NCBI GenBank assembly: GCA_016840125.1
Contig: JAEOSY010000192.1
Span: 1-16,582 of the forward strand
Length of the DNA stretch: 16,582 bases
Reading direction: 5' to 3'
Source: Candidatus Helarchaeota archaeon
GTDB lineage: Archaea; Asgardarchaeota; Lokiarchaeia; Helarchaeales; HEL-GB-A
Position numbers and translations under genes: made by a program. Positions within the stretch are counted from its first letter, which is position 1. The number at the start of each line of letters is the position of its first letter. Below, one piece after another: positions 6,335-13,171 of the stretch. The notes under the pieces were generated by a model. It did no database searches, was not told where the DNA came from, and saw only the letters and a program-made list of their open reading frames with translations.

Positions 6335-7039
6335 ATGAAAGACATAAAATTAGTAGTTTTCGATTTAGACCAAACAGTCATTAATTCCAAAAACGGATTT
6401 GACGCCGCATTTGAGAAAATTAAAAGCGAGCTTCAACGGTTTTTAGAACACAATGGAATTGATAAACAAGTTGAACACTATTCCGCTCAGTTGTGGGAGA
6501 GAATCGGGGCGTTTGACAAACAAGGGCAGTTTAACAGAGATATATGGTGGAATCTACTCCTAGAAGTGTTAGAAGTAAGTGAGGTCCATTTCACCGAAGA
6601 GGAATCAAAACAAGTGACCCAAGTTTATTGGGATACTACTATCAAATTCACGGAGCTTTATCCGGATACGTTAGAAGTTTTGAATTATTTGAAAGGAAAG
6701 TATACGTTGGGGCTTCTGACAGATACAGATGGCACACCGGGTATTAAACAGATTCGTCTTGAAAGGAGTAAAATTATTGACTTTTTTGATGGTATAATGA
6801 TTGCGGGAGAGGATGTACCGGAAATTAAACCGGATCCTAACCCATTCTTGAAACTTGCTGAGCATTTAGGGATTTCTCCTCCTAACTCTGTTATGGTAGG
6901 TGACAAACCCTTCGCGGATATAAAGGGTGGCAAGGCGGCAGGATTTCATACTATTTTAATTCTACGAGAGAATTGGGAAGTTGATCCCACCCCTGATTAT
7001 CAGATCAACCATTTAAAGGAGTTAAAAACTATTTTATAA
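6335..7039 (+). CDS. HAD-superfamily hydrolase (phosphoglycolate phosphatase-like)
   Basis: 234 residues, normal for a HAD phosphatase with a helical C1 cap. Motif I is VFDLDQT with nucleophile Asp10 and acid/base Asp12; motif II is LLTDT (Thr129); motif III is Lys165 in EIKPDP; motif IV is GDKPFAD (Asp190, Asp195). The cap is the helical stretch at about 18-105. Closest in style to phosphoglycolate phosphatase/beta-phosphoglucomutase-type or haloacid dehalogenase-like proteins; the Asp12 acid/base favours a phosphatase over a dehalogenase. The substrate cannot be read from sequence. It stands alone, divergent from the 5-TM/phosphatase operon and convergent with the thioesterase gene. ATG 6335 lacks a Shine-Dalgarno and is probably near-leaderless. 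Confidence 0.85.
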   Translation: MKDIKLVVFDLDQTVINSKNGFDAAFEKIKSELQRFLEHNGIDKQVEHYSAQLWERIGAFDKQGQFNRDIWWNLLLEVLEVSEVHFTEEESKQVTQVYWDTTIKFTELYPDTLEVLNYLKGKYTLGLLTDTDGTPGIKQIRLERSKIIDFFDGIMIAGEDVPEIKPDPNPFLKLAEHLGISPPNSVMVGDKPFADIKGGKAAGFHTILILRENWEVDPTPDYQINHLKELKTIL

Positions 7040-7079
7040 AAAAAGTGATAAGATTGCCAGGAAAAAATGCGCCAATTAG

Positions 7080-7108
7080 AATCTTCATAAGTTATTCTAT
7101 GGAAGATT
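7080..7108. terminator. Inverted repeat between convergent HAD and thioesterase genes
   Basis: AATCTTC (7080-7086) and GAAGATT (7102-7108) are exact reverse complements with a 15-nt loop, in the 86-bp gap between two converging genes. There is no long T-run next to it, so termination is only a guess from position. Confidence 0.25.
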
Positions 7109-7125
7109 AGGCCTTTACTATGCTT

Positions 7126-7638
7126 TCACGAACCTTTTTTTGGAGTGTAATCAACTTTTTTATGAGTAACGAGCAAGTTTGAATTCCCTGTTGCCACCAA
7201 TTCATCTGCCTCATTCTTAAGTTCCGCCATGGCATGCACGATATGGCGCCCCTCACGAATTATGAATCCATGGGCCCGAACCTTCTCACCAATTTTCACC
7301 CTTCCTAAAAAATCGACATGCATATCAATACTGATCAGGAAGCCTTCGTAGCCTAACGTCGTGGTCATCATCCCAATGACATCATCGAGAATTGCAGACT
7401 GCACCCCTCCATGTAGAATACCCGTAGGATTTGACATCTCTGTACGAACCTCGATTTCCAGCTCAAGATCCCCACGGGTTACATTGATAATCTGCCCATT
7501 CAGCCATTTAGTGAATGGGGGGGCAGGAAAATCTTTTAACGGTAATCCTTTTATGGATTGAAATAAATTCACCATTTTTTGAGAGCGCTTAACCACTTCA
7601 GGGTCGCTTTTCGAATCGCTCTTCTTTTCTGAAACCAC
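7126..7638 (-). CDS. PaaI-family hotdog thioesterase
   Basis: 170 residues. The hotdog core starts near residue 44. The family signature NPTGILHGGVQSAILDD (70-86) fits N-x-x-G-x-x-HGG-x4-L-x-D: Asn70, His76-Gly77-Gly78, and likely catalytic Asp85 on the central helix. The rest (IDMHVDFLGRVKIGEKVRAHG, then VHAMAELKNEADELVATGNSNLLV) is the usual five-strand sheet. PaaI-type enzymes hydrolyse acyl-CoA thioesters, often aryl or hydroxylated; substrate unknown here. The first 25 or so residues are Lys/Ser/Asp-rich and probably disordered. GTG at 7638 is preferred over the internal Met22 because GGAAGTGA lies about 5 nt upstream. It is the last gene of a three-gene operon, 13 nt after the arginase-like gene. 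Confidence 0.8.
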   Translation of the reverse strand: MVSEKKSDSKSDPEVVKRSQKMVNLFQSIKGLPLKDFPAPPFTKWLNGQIINVTRGDLELEIEVRTEMSNPTGILHGGVQSAILDDVIGMMTTTLGYEGFLISIDMHVDFLGRVKIGEKVRAHGFIIREGRHIVHAMAELKNEADELVATGNSNLLVTHKKVDYTPKKGS

Positions 7639-7651
7639 TTTTTATCACTTC

Positions 7652-8755
7652 CTAAAAGAATAAAACCTGCTCAAGGAAACGATCAATAACATTAATCGTC
7701 CGATCTCGCTTCCCACTCTTTAGTTCCGCATTTAAGAAGTACACTTCAACTTCCATGACGTCCAAACCGATAAGTTCAATATTTTTGGTTTGGAGGACCT
7801 TTTTTAAAAGCTCTGCAGCAGCTGCGAGGCATTCAACATCCACCCCAATAAACTCCATGAATCGTGCTGCGAGAACCGCGTTGAGGGAACTCACATCCAC
7901 ATCAATTGAAAGGTAGACGTAAGGGGTATTCACCGTTTCAAGAGCTTCATTAAACGCATTATTGATTTTTGCGTTATCCTTATAATTAGGAATTATTTTA
8001 ACACCTCTACCTTCATAAGAAAGATAGAAATCTACGTAATTCTTAACTCGAGGGTCCTGAATTTGCTTCATTTCTTCATTGGGGTAATCCATACACCCAT
8101 AAACTATGAGATTCTGAGGCAGAATCGTGCCCTCTTCAAGGAGATTATAGAGAAATGTCCCACAGTTATAGGATTTGGGCACTTTTGTCTGGTCATCAAT
8201 CGAATCGACCATTTCGGGAAAGGGAATTTGTAGTTCTTCCTTATGTTCCTTGGAGTATTTTGCTAATTCCAATCGCAAATTGGTTGGAATGGCATCAAAG
8301 TGCCCATCAAGCATTACCAACGTAATATTTTCCGCACCGTACTGTTTAGCTAATGCTTTTAAGACCCCCCCTGTCAAGGAATGATCAGCTCCTATCATCA
8401 AAGGGATGGCTGGTAAAACTTTCTTTTCTATAAACATTTCCATTGCGTCTGAATATTCCCCACAACCGTTACTGTCCAAAAAAAGTCGAAAATCCAATGG
8501 AGTCATAAATATCTCGTCACCCAGATCGGGTTTCGGTCGTAACCATGATTCAACAGGAAATTTACCAATCTTTTGAAAATTAGACCGCTGCAGAACTTCC
8601 GATTCCGCGATAAATCCATCGTAGGCATCCGTGAATTTCGATTTATCCTTTCTACCAAGTGCTTTACCACTCAAGTAGTTCTGCTTGATGAGAATCTTGG
8701 TATGGGCATCCGTGGGATCAAGGGCTGCTCCGAAAACTTTTATTCCTTTTGGCAT
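7652..8755 (-). CDS. Arginase/agmatinase (ureohydrolase) superfamily protein
   Basis: 367 residues, longer than the usual 290-320. The binuclear Mn site is complete: GADHS (His125), DGHFD (Asp150, His152, Asp154) and SIDVD (Asp285, Asp287); GLDVMEVEV (330-338) carries the late Glu. Two departures stand out. The first metal motif is GADHS, not GGDHS. After SIDVD the usual DP-x-x-APG substrate loop is replaced by VSSLNAVLAARFMEF, so the guanidino/amidine pocket is probably different. Extra length lies at about 155-205 and 225-270. It is likely a metal-dependent C-N hydrolase of unknown substrate; calling it arginase or agmatinase is not justified. It sits 35 nt after the dehydrogenase and 13 nt before the thioesterase, so is co-transcribed. 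Confidence 0.75.
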   Translation of the reverse strand: MPKGIKVFGAALDPTDAHTKILIKQNYLSGKALGRKDKSKFTDAYDGFIAESEVLQRSNFQKIGKFPVESWLRPKPDLGDEIFMTPLDFRLFLDSNGCGEYSDAMEMFIEKKVLPAIPLMIGADHSLTGGVLKALAKQYGAENITLVMLDGHFDAIPTNLRLELAKYSKEHKEELQIPFPEMVDSIDDQTKVPKSYNCGTFLYNLLEEGTILPQNLIVYGCMDYPNEEMKQIQDPRVKNYVDFYLSYEGRGVKIIPNYKDNAKINNAFNEALETVNTPYVYLSIDVDVSSLNAVLAARFMEFIGVDVECLAAAAELLKKVLQTKNIELIGLDVMEVEVYFLNAELKSGKRDRTINVIDRFLEQVLFF

Positions 8756-8790
8756 CTAACAAATCCTTCAATGATTTTTTCTAAACATCT

Positions 8791-9783
8791 CTATATTTCG
8801 ACTAGAATTTTTGCAGCTTGTTTATCTGGCTGGCTTAACTCATGAAATCCCTCTTCGATGGCGTTATCAAGTTTAACTTTTTTACTGACAATCAGATCGG
8901 TTTGAAATTTCCCTTGATCCAGCAGGTTAAGGACCTCCTGAAATTGTTGAAAAGAATAACCAAAGCTCCCCACCAATTTTACTTCCTTTGCTATTAATAG
9001 TAAAAAGGAAATGGGAACAGGTTCGAAGTGAACTCCTAATAACATAACGGTTCCGCCTTTGCGGACTAAGGATATGTCCTTTTTGTAAGTTTCAGGAAAG
9101 CCTGCGCAATCAAATACGAAGTCAGGACCCAATTTATTTATCTTTCCGGATTTAATTGCTTTATTAACCCCCATCTTGATTGCTAAATTTAGATTAAATT
9201 GAGAAGGATCACTCACGTAAACATTATCTATGTTCTTTAGTTTTAGTGCTTGGATCGTCGCCAGACCTATCGCACCAGCCCCGATTACCAATGCAGTATC
9301 ACTCGGTTCAATCCCCGAGATCTCAACACCGTGGTACCCAACCGATAGCGGCTCAGCAAGCGCGCCCGCAGCGTACCCAACAGAATCCGGCAATTTACAC
9401 AATAATTTTGCGGGAATTTTTACGTACTCGGCGATTGCACCATTCACCGTAATTCCTAACCCAAGAAGGATGTTTTTACAGAGATTCTCCTCACCTCTTT
9501 GACAGTAAAAACATTTTCCACAGAACTCACCAGGGTAAGCGGTTACACGATCTCCTTTTTTCCAGTCTTCGACTTTTTCCCCTAACCCAACGATCTCTCC
9601 TGAGAATTCGTGTCCCAATATAAGGGGCATTAGTATTTTTCCGTATTGATAGGCCTCTAGGTCACTTCCACAGATACCGCAGTATTTCACTTTAATTAAT
9701 ACATCTTTCTTTGCCAGTTTTGGTAAAGGTATGTCATCTTGCACTTCTAACTCATTTACAGCTTTTAAAACAAGGCCCTTCAT
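8791..9783 (-). CDS. Zinc-dependent medium-chain (alcohol/polyol) dehydrogenase
   Basis: 330 residues starting at Met of MKGLVLKAVNEL. The open frame extends 21 codons further upstream, but that part encodes a spurious hydrophobic stretch, and this ATG has the better context (AGTGGT about 4 nt upstream). Catalytic zinc: Cys38 (GICGSD), His58-Glu59 (GHEFSGE), Glu144 (AEPLSVG). Structural zinc: Cys88, Cys91, Cys94 and Cys102, all present. The Rossmann motif GAGAIG is at 168-173, and Asp192 at the end of strand two favours NAD over NADP. It belongs to the sorbitol/threonine/butanediol-type MDR group. First gene of the operon with the arginase-like and thioesterase genes, and divergent from the first FGGY kinase, so polyol oxidation next to sugar phosphorylation is plausible. 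Confidence 0.85.
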   Translation of the reverse strand: MKGLVLKAVNELEVQDDIPLPKLAKKDVLIKVKYCGICGSDLEAYQYGKILMPLILGHEFSGEIVGLGEKVEDWKKGDRVTAYPGEFCGKCFYCQRGEENLCKNILLGLGITVNGAIAEYVKIPAKLLCKLPDSVGYAAGALAEPLSVGYHGVEISGIEPSDTALVIGAGAIGLATIQALKLKNIDNVYVSDPSQFNLNLAIKMGVNKAIKSGKINKLGPDFVFDCAGFPETYKKDISLVRKGGTVMLLGVHFEPVPISFLLLIAKEVKLVGSFGYSFQQFQEVLNLLDQGKFQTDLIVSKKVKLDNAIEEGFHELSQPDKQAAKILVEI

Positions 9784-9897
9784 AATTACCACTTTTACAA
9801 TAATATAGCATATAATTATTAAAAAGTAGATGAAAGGTTTTAACAAAGCTTATTACAATGTCTTACAAGAAGTAATTGAATATGAGGAGTGAAGTAA
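9784..9897. promoter_or_regulatory. Divergent promoter region between dehydrogenase and first FGGY kinase
   Basis: 114 bp, very AT-rich. It contains an imperfect dyad (AATAAT at 9799-9804, ATTATT at 9815-9820) with TATA-like cores (TAATATA, CATATAAT) that could serve either strand. GAGGAGTGA (9884-9892) is the ribosome site for the kinase ATG at 9898. Joint control of the two operons is possible but not shown. Confidence 0.35.
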
Positions 9898-11517
9898 ATG
9901 GCAAAAGATAAGATTAAATACATTCTGGCTCATGATCACGGCACGTCAGGGAGTAAAGCGGCGATCGTTTCCACACATGGAGAAGTAATTGATTTCGAGT
10001 ACCAAGAAGTTCCACTCTATTTACTTGATGGGGGCGGCGCAGAGCAAAACCCCGATGAATGGTGGGATGCGATCATGACCTCCTCGAGAAAGTTACTCGA
10101 CAAAGAACTCGTGCCTGTTGAGGACATAGTCGCTGTCTGTGTTTCGGGTCAGGGATCTGGCACAGTCGCGGTTGATCAAGATGGAAATCACTTGCATAAT
10201 GCGGTAATTTGGATGGATATGAGAGGAGCCCCGTATGTTAAGAAGCTAATGGGTGGCCTTCTTGAGATTTCAGGCTATAACATTAAGCACATATTTCAGT
10301 ATTTCCTCAAATTAGGGGGGTGGATTAACATAACCGGGGGCGTACCAATGCTCTCGGGGAAAGATCCAATCGCCCATATCCTCTTTATTAAGAATGAGAT
10401 GCCTAACATTTATGAAAAGACATATAAATTTCTTGAGTGTAAAGATTATGTTAATCTCAGACTCACTGGCGAGTTTACGGCATCCTACGACTCAATCCAT
10501 TTATATTGGTTAACGGATAACCGAGACATTAACAATATCCAATATCATGATGGGTTGATCAAGAAGTCTAAAATTGACAAAGCGAAGTTACCTGCTTTAA
10601 AACAATCAATTGAAGTTCTAGGACCCATTAAAAAGGAGGTTGCGGATGAGCTAGGTCTTCAAAAAGATGTAAAAGTCGTCATGGGCTGTCTAGACATCCA
10701 TGCCGCCGCAATTGGTTCCGGTGCGGTTCGTGACTTTGAAGCGCATGTGTATATTGGAACCTCCTCCTGGCTCACCTGTCATGTTCCCTTCTTAAAGACC
10801 GACGTATTTCATAATATGGCATCCATTAATTCTGCGATCCCAGGAAAATATTTAGCTGCGAATGAGCAAGAAACAGCAGGGGCATGCCTGTCCTTCCTGC
10901 GGGATAACCTTCTCTACCACAAGGATGAGCTCCTTGATGAGGAGCATATTACGGAAGATAAATTGAAGACGGGGATCTACAAGATTTTTGATCGTATCGC
11001 CGAAACGGCCCCCGCTGGGAGCAATGGTTTGATATTCACACCCTGGTTGTGGGGAGAAAGAACCCCTATTGAAGACCATTCGGTTCGAGGCGGTCTTCTC
11101 AACATTTCGTTAAAATCTACAAGAGCGGACCTCATCAGAGCAGTTTATGAAGGAGTCGCTTATAATAGTCGTTGGATTTTGAAGTATTTAGAGAAATTCT
11201 GCGGTCAAAAATTGGAACCCATAAGTATGATTGGTGGGGGTGCTAAATCTAATATTTGGTGCCAAATTTATGCGGATGTATTGAATAGACCCATCCGTCA
11301 AGTGAAAGATCCTATTCAAGCGAATGCCCGAGGTGCGGCATTTATCGCAGCCGTCGGCTTAGGGTATATCACCTTTGATGACATCCCTAAATATACCAAA
11401 TATACTAATACGTATACGCCTAACCCTGAAAACAAAGAAATCTATGATAATATCTTCGAGGAGTTCATAAACATCTATGAAAACAATAAGAAAATGTACG
11501 AGCGGTTAAACCCTTAA
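9898..11517 (+). CDS. FGGY-family carbohydrate kinase (xylulokinase-like), paralog 1
   Basis: 539 residues, two actin-like (ASKHA) domains. ATP-phosphate loop AHDHGTSGSK (11-20); WMDMR (105-109); catalytic-base motif GCLDIHAAAIGSG (263-275) with Asp266; YIGTSSW (285-291); FGGY signature GGGAKSNIWCQIYADVL (446-462). The best resemblance is to xylulokinase, but substrate range in the family is wide (xylulose, ribulose, glycerol, erythritol, others), so the sugar or polyol is not determined. Residues about 110-150, between WMDMR and the TGG turn, are longer than usual and helix-rich; the second kinase here shares this. It opens a + strand block with the RAM domain, RAM-fused transporter and second kinase, and is divergent from a polyol-type dehydrogenase. 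Clear ribosome site GAGGAGTGA. Confidence 0.85.
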   Translation: MAKDKIKYILAHDHGTSGSKAAIVSTHGEVIDFEYQEVPLYLLDGGGAEQNPDEWWDAIMTSSRKLLDKELVPVEDIVAVCVSGQGSGTVAVDQDGNHLHNAVIWMDMRGAPYVKKLMGGLLEISGYNIKHIFQYFLKLGGWINITGGVPMLSGKDPIAHILFIKNEMPNIYEKTYKFLECKDYVNLRLTGEFTASYDSIHLYWLTDNRDINNIQYHDGLIKKSKIDKAKLPALKQSIEVLGPIKKEVADELGLQKDVKVVMGCLDIHAAAIGSGAVRDFEAHVYIGTSSWLTCHVPFLKTDVFHNMASINSAIPGKYLAANEQETAGACLSFLRDNLLYHKDELLDEEHITEDKLKTGIYKIFDRIAETAPAGSNGLIFTPWLWGERTPIEDHSVRGGLLNISLKSTRADLIRAVYEGVAYNSRWILKYLEKFCGQKLEPISMIGGGAKSNIWCQIYADVLNRPIRQVKDPIQANARGAAFIAAVGLGYITFDDIPKYTKYTNTYTPNPENKEIYDNIFEEFINIYENNKKMYERLNP

Positions 11518-11555
11518 TTTATAATATTTTTTAGTTCGATCCAGCGCATAATGAC

Positions 11556-11564
11556 TTTTTAAAT
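11556..11564 (+). promoter_or_regulatory. TATA box for the RAM-domain/transporter operon
   Basis: TTTTTAAAT lies about 32 nt before the ATG at 11596 and predicts a start near 11584. It adjoins a palindrome, so the RAM and transporter genes may have their own promoter separate from the first kinase. Confidence 0.45.
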
Positions 11565-11579
11565 AATCCAAGATTATTT
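11561..11579. promoter_or_regulatory. Perfect 19-bp palindrome, candidate operator
   Basis: AAATAATC (11561-11568) and GATTATTT (11572-11579) are exact reverse complements around CAA. The dyad starts within the TATA box and ends before the predicted transcription start, the classic archaeal repressor position. No T-run follows, so it is unlikely to be a terminator for the kinase gene. Confidence 0.5.
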
Positions 11580-11595
11580 GATCAAGGTGACTCTG

Positions 11596-11847
11596 ATGGT
11601 AAAAGCTTATATTCTCTTAACATTGAGAATGGGTGATACGAAGTCAGTATTAAAGGAGCTCAAGCAACTCGAGCATATTGAATCAATCGCGGTGGTGGCG
11701 GGGATTTACGATATCATATTGTCAGTCCAAGTGAAGGACCTTGAAGAACTTTATGAACTGACCTATGTTCAGATAAGCAATATTGCGGGAATAGAAAAAA
11801 CAACTACTTTTGTGGTAGAAAAAGAGATTAAACCTGAAGAGGATTAA
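11596..11847 (+). CDS. Stand-alone Lrp/AsnC-type RAM (ligand-binding) domain protein
   Basis: 83 residues, a complete alpha-beta RAM domain with no helix-turn-helix. VKAYILLTL (2-10) is strand one; SVLKELKQLEHIESIAVVAGIYDIILSV (17-44) includes the hallmark G-x-Y-D; then a helix and strand ending NIAGIEKTTTFVV (62-74). Such domains form dimers and octamers that bind amino acids or other small effectors; without a DNA-binding part the protein must act through a partner. The ATG at 11596 is chosen because AAGGTGA (11584-11590) sits 5 nt before it; the frame is open from an earlier TTG. It stops 2 nt before the transporter gene, whose C-terminus carries a related domain, so direct pairing of the two is likely. 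Confidence 0.8.
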   Translation: MVKAYILLTLRMGDTKSVLKELKQLEHIESIAVVAGIYDIILSVQVKDLEELYELTYVQISNIAGIEKTTTFVVEKEIKPEED

Positions 11848-11849
11848 AG

Positions 11850-13094
11850 TTGCCTCACCTAGGATTTGCCCTTTCTAGGAAATTCAAAATTATACTTTTT
11901 CCTTTAATAGCCGCAGTTCTAACGGCAATTTATATCGGACTCGACAAGTATTATCTTGAAAAAATTCATTCAGACCCATATGCTTACAGCTTCCTATCGA
12001 TGTGGATTGGTTTAGTTGCGACCCTCGTTTTAATGCTCATTATGCGGATCCCACTCAGGAAGAAACACCTGATAGGTGCTTACATAGACCCTAATTTTCG
12101 TGGTTTCATTATCCCCAAAGGAAAATTGTTACTGCTCTTAATTGTTGCGGGGCTTAGTTCAGCAGTCTCGACATTGAGCTATTTTTATATTGTTGGTGCA
12201 ACCTCCCCCTCTATCCTTTTACCCTTTACACAGATGGTTATTGTTTATTTGATTGTTGCGGAAAGTGTCAATTACAAAGAAACCCCAAGTATACTTGAAA
12301 CGCAGAGTATCGTTATGATTTTAATCGGCATATTCCTCATAACAACGACGGATTTAGCAGTTGATTGGGTAACAATTTTAGTAGTTCTTGGTCCATATAA
12401 TTTAGGGATAATGGTATATACAATTGCTCTAAGACAGGCTAAGCGAATGCTCCATCACAATCGAAAGAATGATTCCTTAAATATCCGTCTCTGGAGCTTA
12501 GCGTTTAATACCATCCTCATTTCGGTTTTAATTATCCCATTTATCACCCCGAACTTCTATGCGGGTTTGTCAATTTTAAATCTCGCTAATGTAACCTACA
12601 TTATTATCGTCATGTTGGTTTCAACTCTTGCCTTTATTGTGTATATAAGATCTTTGGGAATAGCAAAAATGAGCACGGTCACCGCAATTATTTCTTTTTC
12701 GGTGGTCCTTGGTATCCCCATTACGTTCCTTGGTAACTTTATCACAGGTACGAGTGTATTTGGGGTAACAACCTTTACCCCTCTCTTCTGGTTATTCAAG
12801 GGTATGGGTATTATCCTAATTCTCATTGGGATCATTACAATCGCGATGAGTCAGGTGAAGGCTTATTTATTAATCTATCTCTCTGGCAGCTCAGAGATGG
12901 TTTTAAACCAATTAACCAAGGTCAAAGGGTTAGAGAGTATTTCAGCCGTTAGTGGCGACAGGCTCCTCATTGCGAAATTAAATATTCGCAGTTTTACTAA
13001 AGCTTACCGGACATTGGTTACAGATCTCGAAAAAATCATAGGGATTAAACAAGTTATAACCTTAACCAGCCTTAAAGAATGGGAAAAAGTATAA
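11850..13094 (+). CDS. DMT/EamA-type transporter with C-terminal RAM-like domain
   Basis: 414 residues. Residues about 12-333 form roughly ten hydrophobic helices in two EamA-like repeats; the family look is clear in GLSSAVSTLSYFYIVGATSP (101-120) and LGIAKMSTVTAIISF (269-283). Residues about 335-414 are a soluble domain that aligns along its length with the adjacent stand-alone RAM protein: VKAYLLIYL matches VKAYILLTL, LESISAVSG matches IESIAVVAG, IIGIK matches IAGIE, about 30% identity by eye. The G-x-Y-D hallmark has become GDRL, so ligand binding may have changed. TTG start at 11850, with AGAGG 7 nt upstream. Cargo is unknown; flanking sugar kinases favour a sugar, polyol or related compound, the RAM domain an amino acid effector. 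Confidence 0.75.
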   Translation: MPHLGFALSRKFKIILFPLIAAVLTAIYIGLDKYYLEKIHSDPYAYSFLSMWIGLVATLVLMLIMRIPLRKKHLIGAYIDPNFRGFIIPKGKLLLLLIVAGLSSAVSTLSYFYIVGATSPSILLPFTQMVIVYLIVAESVNYKETPSILETQSIVMILIGIFLITTTDLAVDWVTILVVLGPYNLGIMVYTIALRQAKRMLHHNRKNDSLNIRLWSLAFNTILISVLIIPFITPNFYAGLSILNLANVTYIIIVMLVSTLAFIVYIRSLGIAKMSTVTAIISFSVVLGIPITFLGNFITGTSVFGVTTFTPLFWLFKGMGIILILIGIITIAMSQVKAYLLIYLSGSSEMVLNQLTKVKGLESISAVSGDRLLIAKLNIRSFTKAYRTLVTDLEKIIGIKQVITLTSLKEWEKV

Positions 13095-13171
13095 TTGTTG
13101 AGAGTTTCAAAGGATACATTTTTCTGATAAATCATCAAAAAGAAATTGAGTAATAAAGGTGGCGAAAAAAT

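Noticed and set aside
7652..8755. Naming the ureohydrolase speB or rocF
   Set aside because: The substrate loop after SIDVD is unlike both families, so only the superfamily is supported.
9784..9846. 21-codon N-terminal extension of the zinc dehydrogenase
   Set aside because: It encodes a hydrophobic stretch unlike the family, covers the divergent promoter region, and the ATG at 9783 starts exactly at the normal MDR N-terminus.
11534..11542. GTTCGATCC resembling a tRNA T-loop
   Set aside because: No acceptor stem, anticodon arm or D arm can be drawn around it.
11578..11595. Six-codon TTG extension of the RAM-domain gene
   Set aside because: The extension would contain the AAGGTGA ribosome site that serves the ATG at 11596, and the RAM fold starts at that ATG.
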